Below the pieces are notes generated by a model. The model was not told the DNA's origin. It did not search any database and was given only the letters and a program-made list of their open reading frames with translations. A stretch of 23,814 nt of DNA from NCBI GenBank assembly GCA_964504075.1, contig CAZDCT010000005.1, positions 1 through 23,814 on the forward strand. The letters run 5' to 3'. This document shows, one piece after another, positions 1-6,282 of the stretch. How positions within the stretch are numbered: position 1 is the stretch's first letter; every line of letters begins with the position of its first letter. The DNA is from JAHJCL01 sp964504075 (GTDB taxonomy: Bacteria > Patescibacteriota > Minisyncoccia > Minisyncoccales > DG-74-3). The position numbers and the translations under genes are program-made.

Positions 1-69
1 ATATCAAATAAAAAGAACAGAGCTCAATCCCCGTTCTGTGGATAACTTCTCTAAAATAGACTCAACCCA

Positions 70-282
70 TTATTTCAGTTTCATTAAAACTCTTTTGTAT
101 TTATTTTTTCTATAAACAAAGTGAAGTTTTGCTGTGTCTTCTTTTATCCACTTTTGCTCACTCTTTTTTTTATAATCTTCTTTTTCAACATAAAAGTGTC
201 CAATAATTTTGGTTTTTTCGTTTTTCTTATCAAAATAAATTTCTGCCAACCGATTATTTATTATTGCAAAACACCAAGCCAT
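70..282 (-). CDS. Small hypothetical protein, 70 aa
   Basis: I do not recognise a named family. The product is a lysine-rich, basic 70-residue protein with a hydrophobic N-terminus (MAWCFAIINN, then LAEIYF) followed by a charged, probably beta/alpha stretch. It has no signal peptide or membrane helix. The ATG at 280-282 has no Shine-Dalgarno site; a possible extended -10 (TG-A-TAGAAT, 306-314 on the minus strand) lies 23 bp upstream. It follows the next gene upstream (426-659) across a hairpin terminator, so it is probably its own unit. The opposite-strand ORF here is low-complexity Phe/Ile/Leu and is taken as its shadow. The N-terminus looks like a folded enzyme-free small domain rather than random translation, so I favour a real gene, with moderate confidence. 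Confidence 0.55.
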   Translation of the reverse strand: MAWCFAIINNRLAEIYFDKKNEKTKIIGHFYVEKEDYKKKSEQKWIKEDTAKLHFVYRKNKYKRVLMKLK

Positions 283-305
283 TTTTTTTATAAACTTTCA
301 TCTTT

Positions 306-314
306 ATTCTATCA
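306..314 (-). promoter_or_regulatory. Possible extended -10 for the 70-aa gene
   Basis: The minus strand reads TGATAGAAT, an extended -10 without a convincing -35. It lies 23 bp upstream of the ATG at 282. A dyad (ATAAAC-TCG-GTTTAT, 347-361) lies further upstream in the same gap and may be part of the control region. Weak evidence. Confidence 0.3.
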
Positions 315-380
315 AAAAACCGCCCGAATGGTGATTCTTTAATCTGATAAACTCGGTTTATTCGAAACTCGTTCGGCAAT

Positions 381-413
381 AAAAAAAAGAGGTAGACATT
401 TATTGTGCTACCT
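381..413 (-). terminator. Rho-independent terminator of the 77-aa gene
   Basis: On the minus strand an AGGTAG/CTACCT stem (390-395 with 408-413), extended inwards by ACA/TGT with one bulged base, is followed by C and then eight T (381-388). It sits 13 bp past the stop of the gene at 426-659, in the right direction to end it. Confidence 0.75.
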
Positions 414-425
414 ATTCCTGGTTGT

Positions 426-659
426 TTACTCGGGGCTTGTTAGTTTCTGATCAATATATTCATACTCTTTTTCGATACGCTTTGTTGTCGAATTCCAAAC
501 TATGCGTCTATTGCCTTTTTTAAAGAGGAAGAGGTCTAATGCATAAATTAAGACATATTCCCAACCCTCAGCTTCTAACTCTTCTCGGGTCTCAAAAACC
601 TTTCCTGTCATTCTTTCCATTCTTTGTTCTAACATTCTTACATTCTCCCCAATATTCAT
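426..659 (-). CDS. Hypothetical protein, 77 aa
   Basis: No family recognised. The N-terminal half is a charged, Met/Glu-rich helix (residues 1-30, MLEQRMERM). A short hydrophobic segment follows (YVLIYALDLFLF, about 36-47), then a basic turn and a charged C-terminus. It is soluble-looking and has no signal peptide. It sits between a strong promoter (676-703) and a clear terminator (381-413), which is the best evidence that it is a real monocistronic gene. The start is uncertain. The ATG at 659 is only about 10 nt from the expected transcription start. Met9 (ATG at 633-635) has a GGGGAG motif 9 nt upstream, one of the few Shine-Dalgarno-like sites in the window, so a 69-aa product is possible. 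Confidence 0.6.
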   Translation of the reverse strand: MNIGENVRMLEQRMERMTGKVFETREELEAEGWEYVLIYALDLFLFKKGNRRIVWNSTTKRIEKEYEYIDQKLTSPE

Positions 660-675
660 TTGTTAAGTTGTTGCT

Positions 676-703
676 ATTATAACAAGATTTGAAAAATTGT
701 CAA
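676..703 (-). promoter_or_regulatory. Sigma-70-type promoter of the 77-aa gene
   Basis: The minus strand carries a perfect TTGACA (698-703), a 16-bp spacer and a perfect TATAAT (676-681) with an extended TG one base upstream. It is the strongest consensus promoter in the window. Expected transcription start is about 669, leaving a leader of about 10 nt before the ATG at 659. Confidence 0.8.
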
Positions 704-719
704 TGGAACAAGCTATAAC

Positions 720-742
720 AAAACCCGAGAAAAACTCTCAGG
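720..742 (-). terminator. Probable terminator of the toxin-antitoxin pair
   Basis: The minus strand forms CCTGAGA-GTTTT-TCTCGGG (736-742 with 724-730, one A.C mismatch) followed by four T. It is 46 bp beyond the antitoxin stop. The short T-run makes it a weak terminator. Confidence 0.45.
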
Positions 743-788
743 CAATACATCCACAACCTTAGTTCCCCTAGATAGATAATGTTAAAAC

Positions 789-1091
789 CTATTTAACAAA
801 TTCAATTTTAAGCTCTCGTTTAAATACAGAAGCGATTTTTTGAAGAGTGTCGGTAGTAAAATTCTGTTGACCAGCTTCCATTCTAGCAATGTTGCTTTGT
901 CGTGTTCCTATTCTCTTTGCTAATTCAGCTTGAGACATTTTCTCTTGTTTACGTAATTGCAAAATCTGATAAGCAATCTCTAATTGTTTACCATATTCAT
1001 CATAATGCTTTTTGAATTCAGGATTTTTTAGTTGCTCAGATAGATGGCGTTCAAAAGATAGATATTTAATTTTTTTATTTCTCTTTCTCAT
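789..1091 (-). CDS. higA: HigA-type antitoxin, XRE helix-turn-helix
   Basis: A 100-residue protein that, by family, neutralises the upstream toxin and represses the operon by DNA binding. The N-terminal 40 residues are charged and probably helical. The HTH_3/XRE domain follows at about 40-91. The recognition region SQAELAKRIGTRQSNIARME (53-72) and the following LQKIASVF helix are typical of the Cro/CI-like fold. It starts at 1091 inside the toxin gene (17-bp overlap), so translation is probably coupled. Toxin first and antitoxin second is the HigBA order. The likely operator is the 18-bp palindrome at 1460-1477. Family assignment is firm; the pairing is supported by gene order and the partner's family. 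Confidence 0.88.
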   Translation of the reverse strand: MRKRNKKIKYLSFERHLSEQLKNPEFKKHYDEYGKQLEIAYQILQLRKQEKMSQAELAKRIGTRQSNIARMEAGQQNFTTDTLQKIASVFKRELKIEFVK

Positions 1092-1467
1092 ATTTAACTA
1101 AACTTTTGTTTATTTTATAATCCTCAAAATTATCTAAAGCTCTGTTGATTTCTTGTTTTGGCGTCTTGATCGTTTTTTTAAAAAACGCGTGTAAAAGAAT
1201 AATTTTTCTTTCTATTACAATTATATAGAAAACACGATGCCTGTTTCGGGAAAAATCTACTCGCAGTTCCCTAATTTTATCTTTGATATATTTAGAATAA
1301 GGTTCATCTAATATTCCTTTATTATCTTTGAGAAAATCAATGTATTTAAAAACTTTTGCTCTCTCTTTCAATGATAATTTTTTGATATATTCAAAAACTG
1401 GTACTTTTCCATTATGACTATTACGATAATAATAAACTTTATAATCTTTGTTTTTATTGTATATCAT
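1075..1467 (-). CDS. higB: HigB/RelE-superfamily toxin (Gp49-like, DUF891 type)
   Basis: A 130-residue toxin of the phage-derived Gp49-like branch of the RelE/ParE superfamily. Known members cleave mRNA at the ribosome. Visible family marks are the N-terminal VPVFEYIKKL, a helical KAKV-like segment, DKIRELRVDFSRNRHRVFYII (about 65-85) as the central beta-hairpin, and ILLHAFFKKTIKTPKQEI (about 91-108), the signature strand plus basic TP motif. The C-terminus ends in a helix with LDNFEDY. The length is slightly above the usual 100-120 residues because of a short N-terminal extension and a lysine-rich tail. The gene overlaps higA by 17 bp. The start at 1467 lies inside the palindrome and between the -35 and -10 of the best promoter, so the 5' end of the mRNA needs mapping. 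Confidence 0.87.
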   Translation of the reverse strand: MIYNKNKDYKVYYYRNSHNGKVPVFEYIKKLSLKERAKVFKYIDFLKDNKGILDEPYSKYIKDKIRELRVDFSRNRHRVFYIIVIERKIILLHAFFKKTIKTPKQEINRALDNFEDYKINKSLVKYEKEK

Positions 1468-1484
1468 ATATGATATATTGTCAA
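1456..1484 (-). promoter_or_regulatory. Promoter of the higBA pair, overlapping the start codon
   Basis: The minus strand reads TTGACA (1479-1484), 17 bp, TACAAT (1456-1461). The ATG at 1465-1467 lies in the spacer, so a transcript from these boxes would start inside the ORF near 1449. An alternative -10 giving a leaderless message is TATATC (1472-1477). The palindrome at 1460-1477 fills most of the spacer, which suits repression by HigA. Confidence 0.55.
1460..1477. repeat. Perfect 18-bp palindrome, likely HigA operator
   Basis: TATATCATATATGATATA is perfectly self-complementary, centred between 1468 and 1469. It covers the toxin start codon and the promoter spacer. XRE-type antitoxins bind such dyads to autorepress; that role here is inference from position. 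Confidence 0.65.
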
Positions 1485-1572
1485 TAGTTAAACTGTGGAT
1501 AATTAAAAAATAGATTTATTTTTATTATGTCTTACTTTTTTAAAATCAAAAAACTGGGAAAAACTCTCGGAT

Positions 1573-1600
1573 AAAAGGTTGTGATTGATAAATCGCACCC
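1573..1600 (-). terminator. Possible terminator of the HAD gene
   Basis: The minus strand has a 10-position stem (1591-1600 with 1577-1586, two mismatches) with a TATC loop, followed by TTTT at 1573-1576. It begins directly after the HAD gene stop at 1602. Imperfect stem and short T-run. Confidence 0.4.
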
Positions 1601-1601
1601 G

Positions 1602-2216
1602 TTAGTTAAGTAATTTTTCCAACTCAACAATATCAGAAATCAAATGGTCTGGATTGGCTGCTTCTAACATTTCTTTTGGTTTGTGGCCCCAAAATATCCC
1701 TATTGATACTACGCCTCCCTTTTTTCCAGCCTCAATATCATGTGCCATATCTCCTACATAAATGGTTTCTTCTGGCTCAAAATTATTTCTTTGAAGAATA
1801 TCTGTAATTACTTCTGCTTTATCAAGAATATTCCCATTTATTTCCTGAAAATAATCAAACACACCATATCTTTCAGCGTCTGCAATTATTTTTTCCTGAG
1901 GACCAGAACTCATTATGGCCAGCTTAATTCCTTTATCGTACAATCTTTTAAGCGTATCTTTTACTCCTGGATATAATCCTGTGTCACCAGACGCATTAAG
2001 ACCCTCTCTAAAAAGCCTGCCTATTTGTTCTTGAGTACAATCTGGAAAATGTTTTTTCCAGAAATTCATATAGGGTAAAGAGAATTTCTTTCTATACTCT
2101 TCAAAAGACATGGGCTTAACACCCAATTTTTCAAAGACATACATTGTAGCCCTATAAATTGTTGTCAGGTTGTCTGTCAGAGTTCCCGACCAATCAAGTA
2201 GAATGTTTTTAATCAT
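1602..2216 (-). CDS. HAD-family phosphatase, phosphoglycolate-phosphatase-like
   Basis: A 204-residue haloacid dehalogenase-superfamily hydrolase. Motif I is at the N-terminus with nucleophile Asp8, but reads DWSGT, so the usual second Asp (general acid/base) is Ser10. A helical cap follows (about 18-80, C1 type). Motif II is AIMSSG (100-105), motif III Lys is probably Lys133, and motif IV is GDMAHD with Asp156 and Asp160. The length suits Gph/PGMB-like enzymes. The likely reaction is dephosphorylation of a small phosphometabolite; the substrate cannot be read from sequence. It is monocistronic. Its promoter overlaps the terminator of the gene upstream, and the -10 lies 8 bp from the ATG, suggesting a leaderless message. 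Confidence 0.85.
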   Translation of the reverse strand: MIKNILLDWSGTLTDNLTTIYRATMYVFEKLGVKPMSFEEYRKKFSLPYMNFWKKHFPDCTQEQIGRLFREGLNASGDTGLYPGVKDTLKRLYDKGIKLAIMSSGPQEKIIADAERYGVFDYFQEINGNILDKAEVITDILQRNNFEPEETIYVGDMAHDIEAGKKGGVVSIGIFWGHKPKEMLEAANPDHLISDIVELEKLLN

Positions 2217-2224
2217 ACAAGTTT

Positions 2225-2252
2225 AGTTTAACAGAAAACAGCTTAACAACAA
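2225..2252 (-). promoter_or_regulatory. Promoter of the HAD phosphatase gene
   Basis: The minus strand reads TTGTTG (2247-2252), 16 bp, TAAACT (2225-2230) with an extended TG (TG-T-TAAACT). Eight bases separate the -10 from the ATG at 2216, which places the transcription start at or next to the start codon. It begins in the T-run of the preceding terminator. Confidence 0.5.
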
Positions 2253-2284
2253 AAAAAGCCGTGTTAGTTTTAAGCTACACAGCT
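2250..2284 (-). terminator. Terminator of the 163-aa gene
   Basis: On the minus strand a stem formed by AGC-GTG-TAG against CTAACACGGCT (2275-2284 with 2257-2267, small bulges) is followed by seven to eight T. The hairpin contains the stop codon of the gene it ends (2270-2272). Confidence 0.65.
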
Positions 2285-2761
2285 CAGGAACTTATAGCAC
2301 AAGTTATAACGGTTTAATTGCATTTGGTCTTGCAACCAAACCAGTTCTCTTTTAAGCCTATGAACTCTTTCAAGCTGCGTTCCTTTGGGACCAGCTTTTA
2401 AAAGTATTCCTGTTTCAACAGCATAAGCAAAATAATTTTCCCAATACTTCAAAAGCTGAATCGCTCTATCAAGCCTATTATCTCTCAAGTCAATGATTGT
2501 TTCAACGTGCTCATTGATTTTCAGCCTAAGTTCTGGCATTTCCTTTGTTGAAAAACTAAGGAAAAAGCAGAACAGTGCGCCCACAAGATGGTCAAGAATA
2601 TTTTGGCTTTTATAAAGTTCTATGACTCTATTTTGTCTCTCCTGTTTCAAGATTAGTTCTTCTTCCAGTAAAGGCTGCCTATTATATTGCAGAAATTGAA
2701 TGGTCTCGCCTATTGGATCATAACCCATATCTACAATCACTAATTTCTTTTTATCATCCAA
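2270..2761 (-). CDS. Hypothetical protein, 163 aa, mainly helical
   Basis: No family recognised. The start given is TTG at 2761; an in-frame TAA lies two codons upstream. No ATG occurs before residue 12, and a GTG is at residue 8, so the true start may lie 7 or 11 codons further in. The product opens with a short KLVIVDMGYDP strand, then long charged helices rich in Glu, Gln, Arg and Leu (20-55 and 80-160), with one hydrophobic patch (ALFCFFLSF, about 62-70) that is too short to be a clear membrane helix. The C-terminus is Cys/Tyr-rich. It follows the HtrA-like gene by 20 bp and ends in a terminator, so it could be the last gene of the proteostasis run. No function proposed. Confidence 0.6.
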   Translation of the reverse strand: MDDKKKLVIVDMGYDPIGETIQFLQYNRQPLLEEELILKQERQNRVIELYKSQNILDHLVGALFCFFLSFSTKEMPELRLKINEHVETIIDLRDNRLDRAIQLLKYWENYFAYAVETGILLKAGPKGTQLERVHRLKRELVWLQDQMQLNRYNLCYKFLSCVA

Positions 2762-2781
2762 AGATTAAAAAAGCAAGTTGA

Positions 2782-3498
2782 CTAAAGACCGATGAATTCT
2801 TTGATTTTACTAACAGGAATAGAAACAACTTTTCCGTCCTTGTTAATCTGATTTAAACCAACAATATTAGCATGAATATCAAATAAGGGACTTCCGGCTA
2901 AAGTGTTTTGTTCAAAAATATTAGTTTCAATTAAATTATCATCAAAACTTTTAATAATTCCCTGGTTAACTGTTTTTTTAAGCCCTGCTTTTTCAAATAC
3001 TATTCCCATTAAAAAAACTCTTTGGCCTAATTTAATTTTCCCGAAATCAGCAAAACTAAGGGTGGGCAAATTAGATTTTTCAACCTTGACTAAGGCTAAG
3101 TTTTCTTCTGCATCTCTTTTTAAAATCTGAAAATCAGCCAACTCTTCATCCACAAAAAAACTAAAAACAGAACCTTTTGGAACCAAATCATTCAAAGTAA
3201 CAAAAAGCCCATCTGAAGTAACAACAAGGCCTGAACCCTGTAAAATAATGCCGTCAACAGTCTGGGTTCTGACCCCGACTATTGTATTTTCTACTCTCTC
3301 AATTGCATCTTGAAGAGCAGTGTTTTCAGTAACTGTAATTTCTTTTATTTCAGTCACATAAATTGGAGTTTGTTCTAAGCGATATTCAGAAAAAAGAGGT
3401 TTTTCCACAAAATAGGGCCAGAGAATCTGATCAGCAAAAATACCACCGGCTATTCCAAAAATAAAAAGAAGAAGAATTTGAGAGATTTTTTTTAACAT
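2782..3498 (-). CDS. Membrane-anchored HtrA-like protein lacking the catalytic triad (pseudo-protease)
   Basis: 238 residues. An N-terminal uncleaved anchor (about 6-27) is followed by a short coil-forming stalk and a trypsin-like (S1C) double barrel without PDZ. Aligned by eye to the HtrA at 6283-7647, the His position reads TLND (Asp104), the Asp position EENLALVKV (Asn133) and the Ser position TLAGSPLF (Ala201). All three triad residues are therefore replaced while the surrounding fold motifs (SGLVVTSDGLFVT, NLALVKV, AGSPLFD, NIVGLNQI) persist. The ORF is intact, so this looks like a maintained non-enzymatic paralogue, not a decayed gene. It follows clpB by 53 bp across an inverted repeat. 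A possible -10 (TAAAAT, 3507-3512) lies 8 bp from the ATG. Possible roles are scaffold, substrate-binding or regulator of HtrA at the outer face of the membrane; this is inference. Confidence 0.85.
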   Translation of the reverse strand: MLKKISQILLLFIFGIAGGIFADQILWPYFVEKPLFSEYRLEQTPIYVTEIKEITVTENTALQDAIERVENTIVGVRTQTVDGIILQGSGLVVTSDGLFVTLNDLVPKGSVFSFFVDEELADFQILKRDAEENLALVKVEKSNLPTLSFADFGKIKLGQRVFLMGIVFEKAGLKKTVNQGIIKSFDDNLIETNIFEQNTLAGSPLFDIHANIVGLNQINKDGKVVSIPVSKIKEFIGL

Positions 3499-3518
3499 AT
3501 AGTTAAATTTTATTTGAC

Positions 3519-3550
3519 TATATCGAAAGGAGCTTTAGCTCCTTGATATA
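3519..3550. repeat. Inverted repeat between clpB and the HtrA-like gene
   Basis: AAGGAGC (3527-3533) pairs with GCTCCTT (3538-3544) around a four-base loop. TATATC/GATATA (3519-3524 with 3545-3550) extends the stem beyond a two-base bulge. There is no T-run in the minus direction, so a terminator is unlikely. It may be an mRNA stability or processing element or a partial attenuator. It is not a CIRCE element. Confidence 0.5.
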
Positions 3551-3551
3551 A

Positions 3552-6242
3552 TTATTTTACAGCAACTTTTTTTCTTTTACCCTCAACTAATTTTTTGGGA
3601 GTCAAGAAAACAATTTTTCCATTGTCTGAATCAATTCTAACATTACCCCCTTCCACAACCTCGCCAATAACAATCTTTAATGATAAAGGATCTAAAACTA
3701 ATTTCTGAATTATTCTTTTAAGAGGCCTGGCTCCAAAATTAGGGCTAAAACCTTTTTTAGCTAAAACTTGTTTAGCTTTTTCACTGAATTGAATCTTAAT
3801 TTCCTTGTTTTTTAAACGAGAGGCTACTTTAGCCAGCTCTAAATCAACTATTTTTCTGATTTCTTTTCTGCCAAGATAATTAAAAATAATAACCTCATCA
3901 ATCCTGTTCAAAAACTCAGGTCTTAATCTTTCTTTTAAAGTTTCCATTACTTTTTCTTTTAAAGATGTTTTCTCTTTTTCTTCTTTTTCTCCAAAAAATC
4001 CAAGAGAACTCATTTTAGAAATATATTGAGACCCAATATTAGAAGTCATAATCAAAATTGAATTCTTAAAAGAAGCAGTCCTGCCTTTAGCATCAGTCAA
4101 TCTTCCATCTTCTAAAATCTGAAGTAAAATATTAAAAACTTCAGGATGAGCTTTTTCAACTTCATCCAATAAAATTACACTATAAGGCCTTCTTCTGATT
4201 TTATCAGTAAGCTGGCCTCCTTCTTCATAACCAACATAACCAGGAGGAGAGCCAATCATTTTAGAAACAGTGTGACGCTCCATATATTCTGACATATCAA
4301 GCTGAACCAAAGCATTCTCATCATTAAACAGAAATTCAGCTAAAGCCCTGGCTGTTTCTGTTTTCCCTACTCCAGTTGGTCCTAAAAACAGAAAAGAGCC
4401 CAAAGGTTTGTTTTCTTCTGAAATCCCAGCTCTTGAGCGCCGAATAGCATTGGAAACTGCTGAAATTGCTTCTTTCTGACCAATAACTCTACGAGAAATA
4501 ATCTCTTCCATTTTCTTTAACTTTTTAGCTTCTTTTTCTAAAAGCTGGGTGGCTGGAATTCCGGTCCATTGAGAAATAATCTTAGCTATGTCTTCAGTCC
4601 CAATCTCTTCTTTCAAAAGAGGATGGTTTTTTTGAAGACGAGCTAATTTTCTTTCAGTTTTCCTTAAATCTTTTTGAAGCTGAGGAATTTTCCCATATTT
4701 TATCTCAGCTATCTTTTGAAGGTCAGCCTGGCTAGTTCCTTTTTCTACCTCAAGGCGAGCTAAATCAATCTCTTGTTTAAGCTCCTTAATATTAGTAATA
4801 GTTTCTCTTTCAAGCTTCCATTTAGCTTCAATGTTTTTAGCTTTTTCTTTTAAGTCAGCTAATTGCCGAACAATAACTTTTTGCTTTAGTTCAGATTTTT
4901 TCTCTTTTTTAATCGCTTGTTTTTCAATTTCTAATTTACGAATTTGCTTTTTTAATTCTTCCAAAGCAACTGGTTCTGATTCAATTTCCAATCTCAAAGA
5001 ACTCATTGCCTCGTCCATTAAATCAACTGCTTTGTCTGGTAAAAATCTATCAGTAATATAACGGGCAGCTAATTGAGCGCAAGCTAATATGGCTGAATCA
5101 GTAATCCTGACTCCATGATGAACTTCATATTTTTCCTTAATGCCTCTTAAAATAGCAACCGTATCATCAATAGTTGGCTCAGCAACATAAATTGGCTGAA
5201 ATCTTCTTTCTAAGGCAGGGTCTTTTTCAATATATTTTTGATATTCCTTTAAAGTAGTAGCCCCAATTGCCTTTAATTCTCCGCGAGACAAAGCAGGCTT
5301 TAAAAGATTAGAAGCATCAATAGCTCCTTCAGCTGCTCCAGCCCCGACTAAAGTATGTAATTCATCAATAAATAAAACATACTTTCCCTTAGCTCTGTCA
5401 ACCTCTTTTAACAGAGCCTTAACTCTGTTTTCAAACTCTCCCCTATATTTAGTGCCAGCCACTAAAGCTCCCAAATCCAAAGCAATAATTTCCTTTTCTT
5501 TTAAGCTTTCGGGAACTTCTTGGTGAATAATTCTTTGAGCCAAGCCCTCAACAATAGCTGTTTTTCCAACCCCGGCTTCTCCAATTAAAACTGGATTATT
5601 TTTGGTTCTACGAGAAAGAACCTGCATTAACCTTCTAATTTCATTTTCTCTGCCAATAACTGGGTCTAATTTACCTTGCTTGACTAAAGAAGTTAAATTG
5701 CGGGCATATTTTTCAATAACCTGATATTTTGATTCAGGATTAGGGTCAGTAATTTTTTCCCCTCCTCTAATTTGATTAAAAATCTCTAAGGCAGTTTCAT
5801 AATTCAAAGATTTTTTTTCCAAAAGACCTCCTTTTGATTCTAAGAAATTAGCTTTTTCCAAAACTTCTTTGGCTTTAGTCAAACTGTCTAAAAGAGCTAA
5901 AAACAAATGTTCGACTGAAATATACTGATCACCCATTTTAATTGATTCCTGGCGAGCTCTTTCCAAAACCTTAGCCATATCTTGAGTTAAATAAACCTGA
6001 CCAAAAGCTTTGGGGCCAATAATAGCTGATATTCCTTCTAAAGATTTTTTTGTTTTAATCTTCAAATCATCAATATCTATATTCAACCTTAAAAGTAAAC
6101 TTAAAACAATGCTCTCCCCTTGTGAGAGCAAAGAGTATAAAAGGTGCAAAGCATCAATCTGTTGCTGTCCTTTTTTACGAGCAATTGACTGAGCTCTTAG
6201 TATTGCTTCTTGGGCTTTTTGAGTAAAATTACCTCCAATCAT
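3552..6242 (-). CDS. clpB: ClpB-type AAA+ disaggregase with a ClpC-like LGF loop
   Basis: 896 residues. The order is Clp N-domain (about 1-145), AAA-1 with Walker A GEAGVGKT (221-228), Walker B VLFIDE (289-294) and an RRF arginine finger (346-348), a long coiled-coil middle domain (about 415-545, ending in YGKIP), AAA-2 with Walker A GPTGVGKT (621-628), Walker B VILLDE (689-694), and sensor 2 GARPLKR (837-843). The full-length middle domain marks ClpB, which resolves aggregates with DnaK. However, the segment between TSNIG (733-737) and RPEFLNR (774-780) carries LGF (747-749), in the place and form of the ClpP-docking loop of ClpC, which classical ClpB lacks. The C-terminus adds a short Lys-rich tail. 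It follows htrA by 40 bp and has its own likely promoter. Confidence 0.95.
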   Translation of the reverse strand: MIGGNFTQKAQEAILRAQSIARKKGQQQIDALHLLYSLLSQGESIVLSLLLRLNIDIDDLKIKTKKSLEGISAIIGPKAFGQVYLTQDMAKVLERARQESIKMGDQYISVEHLFLALLDSLTKAKEVLEKANFLESKGGLLEKKSLNYETALEIFNQIRGGEKITDPNPESKYQVIEKYARNLTSLVKQGKLDPVIGRENEIRRLMQVLSRRTKNNPVLIGEAGVGKTAIVEGLAQRIIHQEVPESLKEKEIIALDLGALVAGTKYRGEFENRVKALLKEVDRAKGKYVLFIDELHTLVGAGAAEGAIDASNLLKPALSRGELKAIGATTLKEYQKYIEKDPALERRFQPIYVAEPTIDDTVAILRGIKEKYEVHHGVRITDSAILACAQLAARYITDRFLPDKAVDLMDEAMSSLRLEIESEPVALEELKKQIRKLEIEKQAIKKEKKSELKQKVIVRQLADLKEKAKNIEAKWKLERETITNIKELKQEIDLARLEVEKGTSQADLQKIAEIKYGKIPQLQKDLRKTERKLARLQKNHPLLKEEIGTEDIAKIISQWTGIPATQLLEKEAKKLKKMEEIISRRVIGQKEAISAVSNAIRRSRAGISEENKPLGSFLFLGPTGVGKTETARALAEFLFNDENALVQLDMSEYMERHTVSKMIGSPPGYVGYEEGGQLTDKIRRRPYSVILLDEVEKAHPEVFNILLQILEDGRLTDAKGRTASFKNSILIMTSNIGSQYISKMSSLGFFGEKEEKEKTSLKEKVMETLKERLRPEFLNRIDEVIIFNYLGRKEIRKIVDLELAKVASRLKNKEIKIQFSEKAKQVLAKKGFSPNFGARPLKRIIQKLVLDPLSLKIVIGEVVEGGNVRIDSDNGKIVFLTPKKLVEGKRKKVAVK

Positions 6243-6253
6243 AGCCTTTTTAT

Positions 6254-6262
6254 TTTATAACA
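6254..6262 (-). promoter_or_regulatory. Extended -10 promoter for clpB
   Basis: The minus strand reads TGTTATAAA (TG at 6261-6262, TATAAA 6254-6259), 11 bp upstream of the ATG. A weak TTGATT lies 14 bp further upstream, a short spacing. It would give clpB a separate transcript with a leader of only about 5 nt. No CIRCE or HspR-like repeat is visible. Confidence 0.45.
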
Positions 6263-6282
6263 AATTCTCAAGAAATCAATGT

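Noticed and set aside
37..45. Perfect DnaA-box 9-mers (TTATCCACA) here and at 1494-1502 and 23566-23574
   Set aside because: Three copies are more than chance suggests, but they are far apart, one is inside a gene, and there is no AT-rich unwinding element or dnaA/dnaN context. Not an origin.
121..342. Plus-strand ORF rich in Phe, Leu and Ile
   Set aside because: It is the antisense shadow of the 70-aa gene and its AT-rich upstream; no promoter or known motif.
347..361. Dyad ATAAAC-TCG-GTTTAT and nearby GC-rich/T-run segment as a second terminator or riboswitch
   Set aside because: The stem is short and the T-run (minus strand, after 322-314) is preceded by a poorly paired segment; no known riboswitch pattern.
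1549..1575. Second copy of the GAAAAACTCTC motif (also at 729-739) as a repeat family
   Set aside because: Only about 11 shared bases, and the flanks differ; likely chance similarity between two terminator regions.
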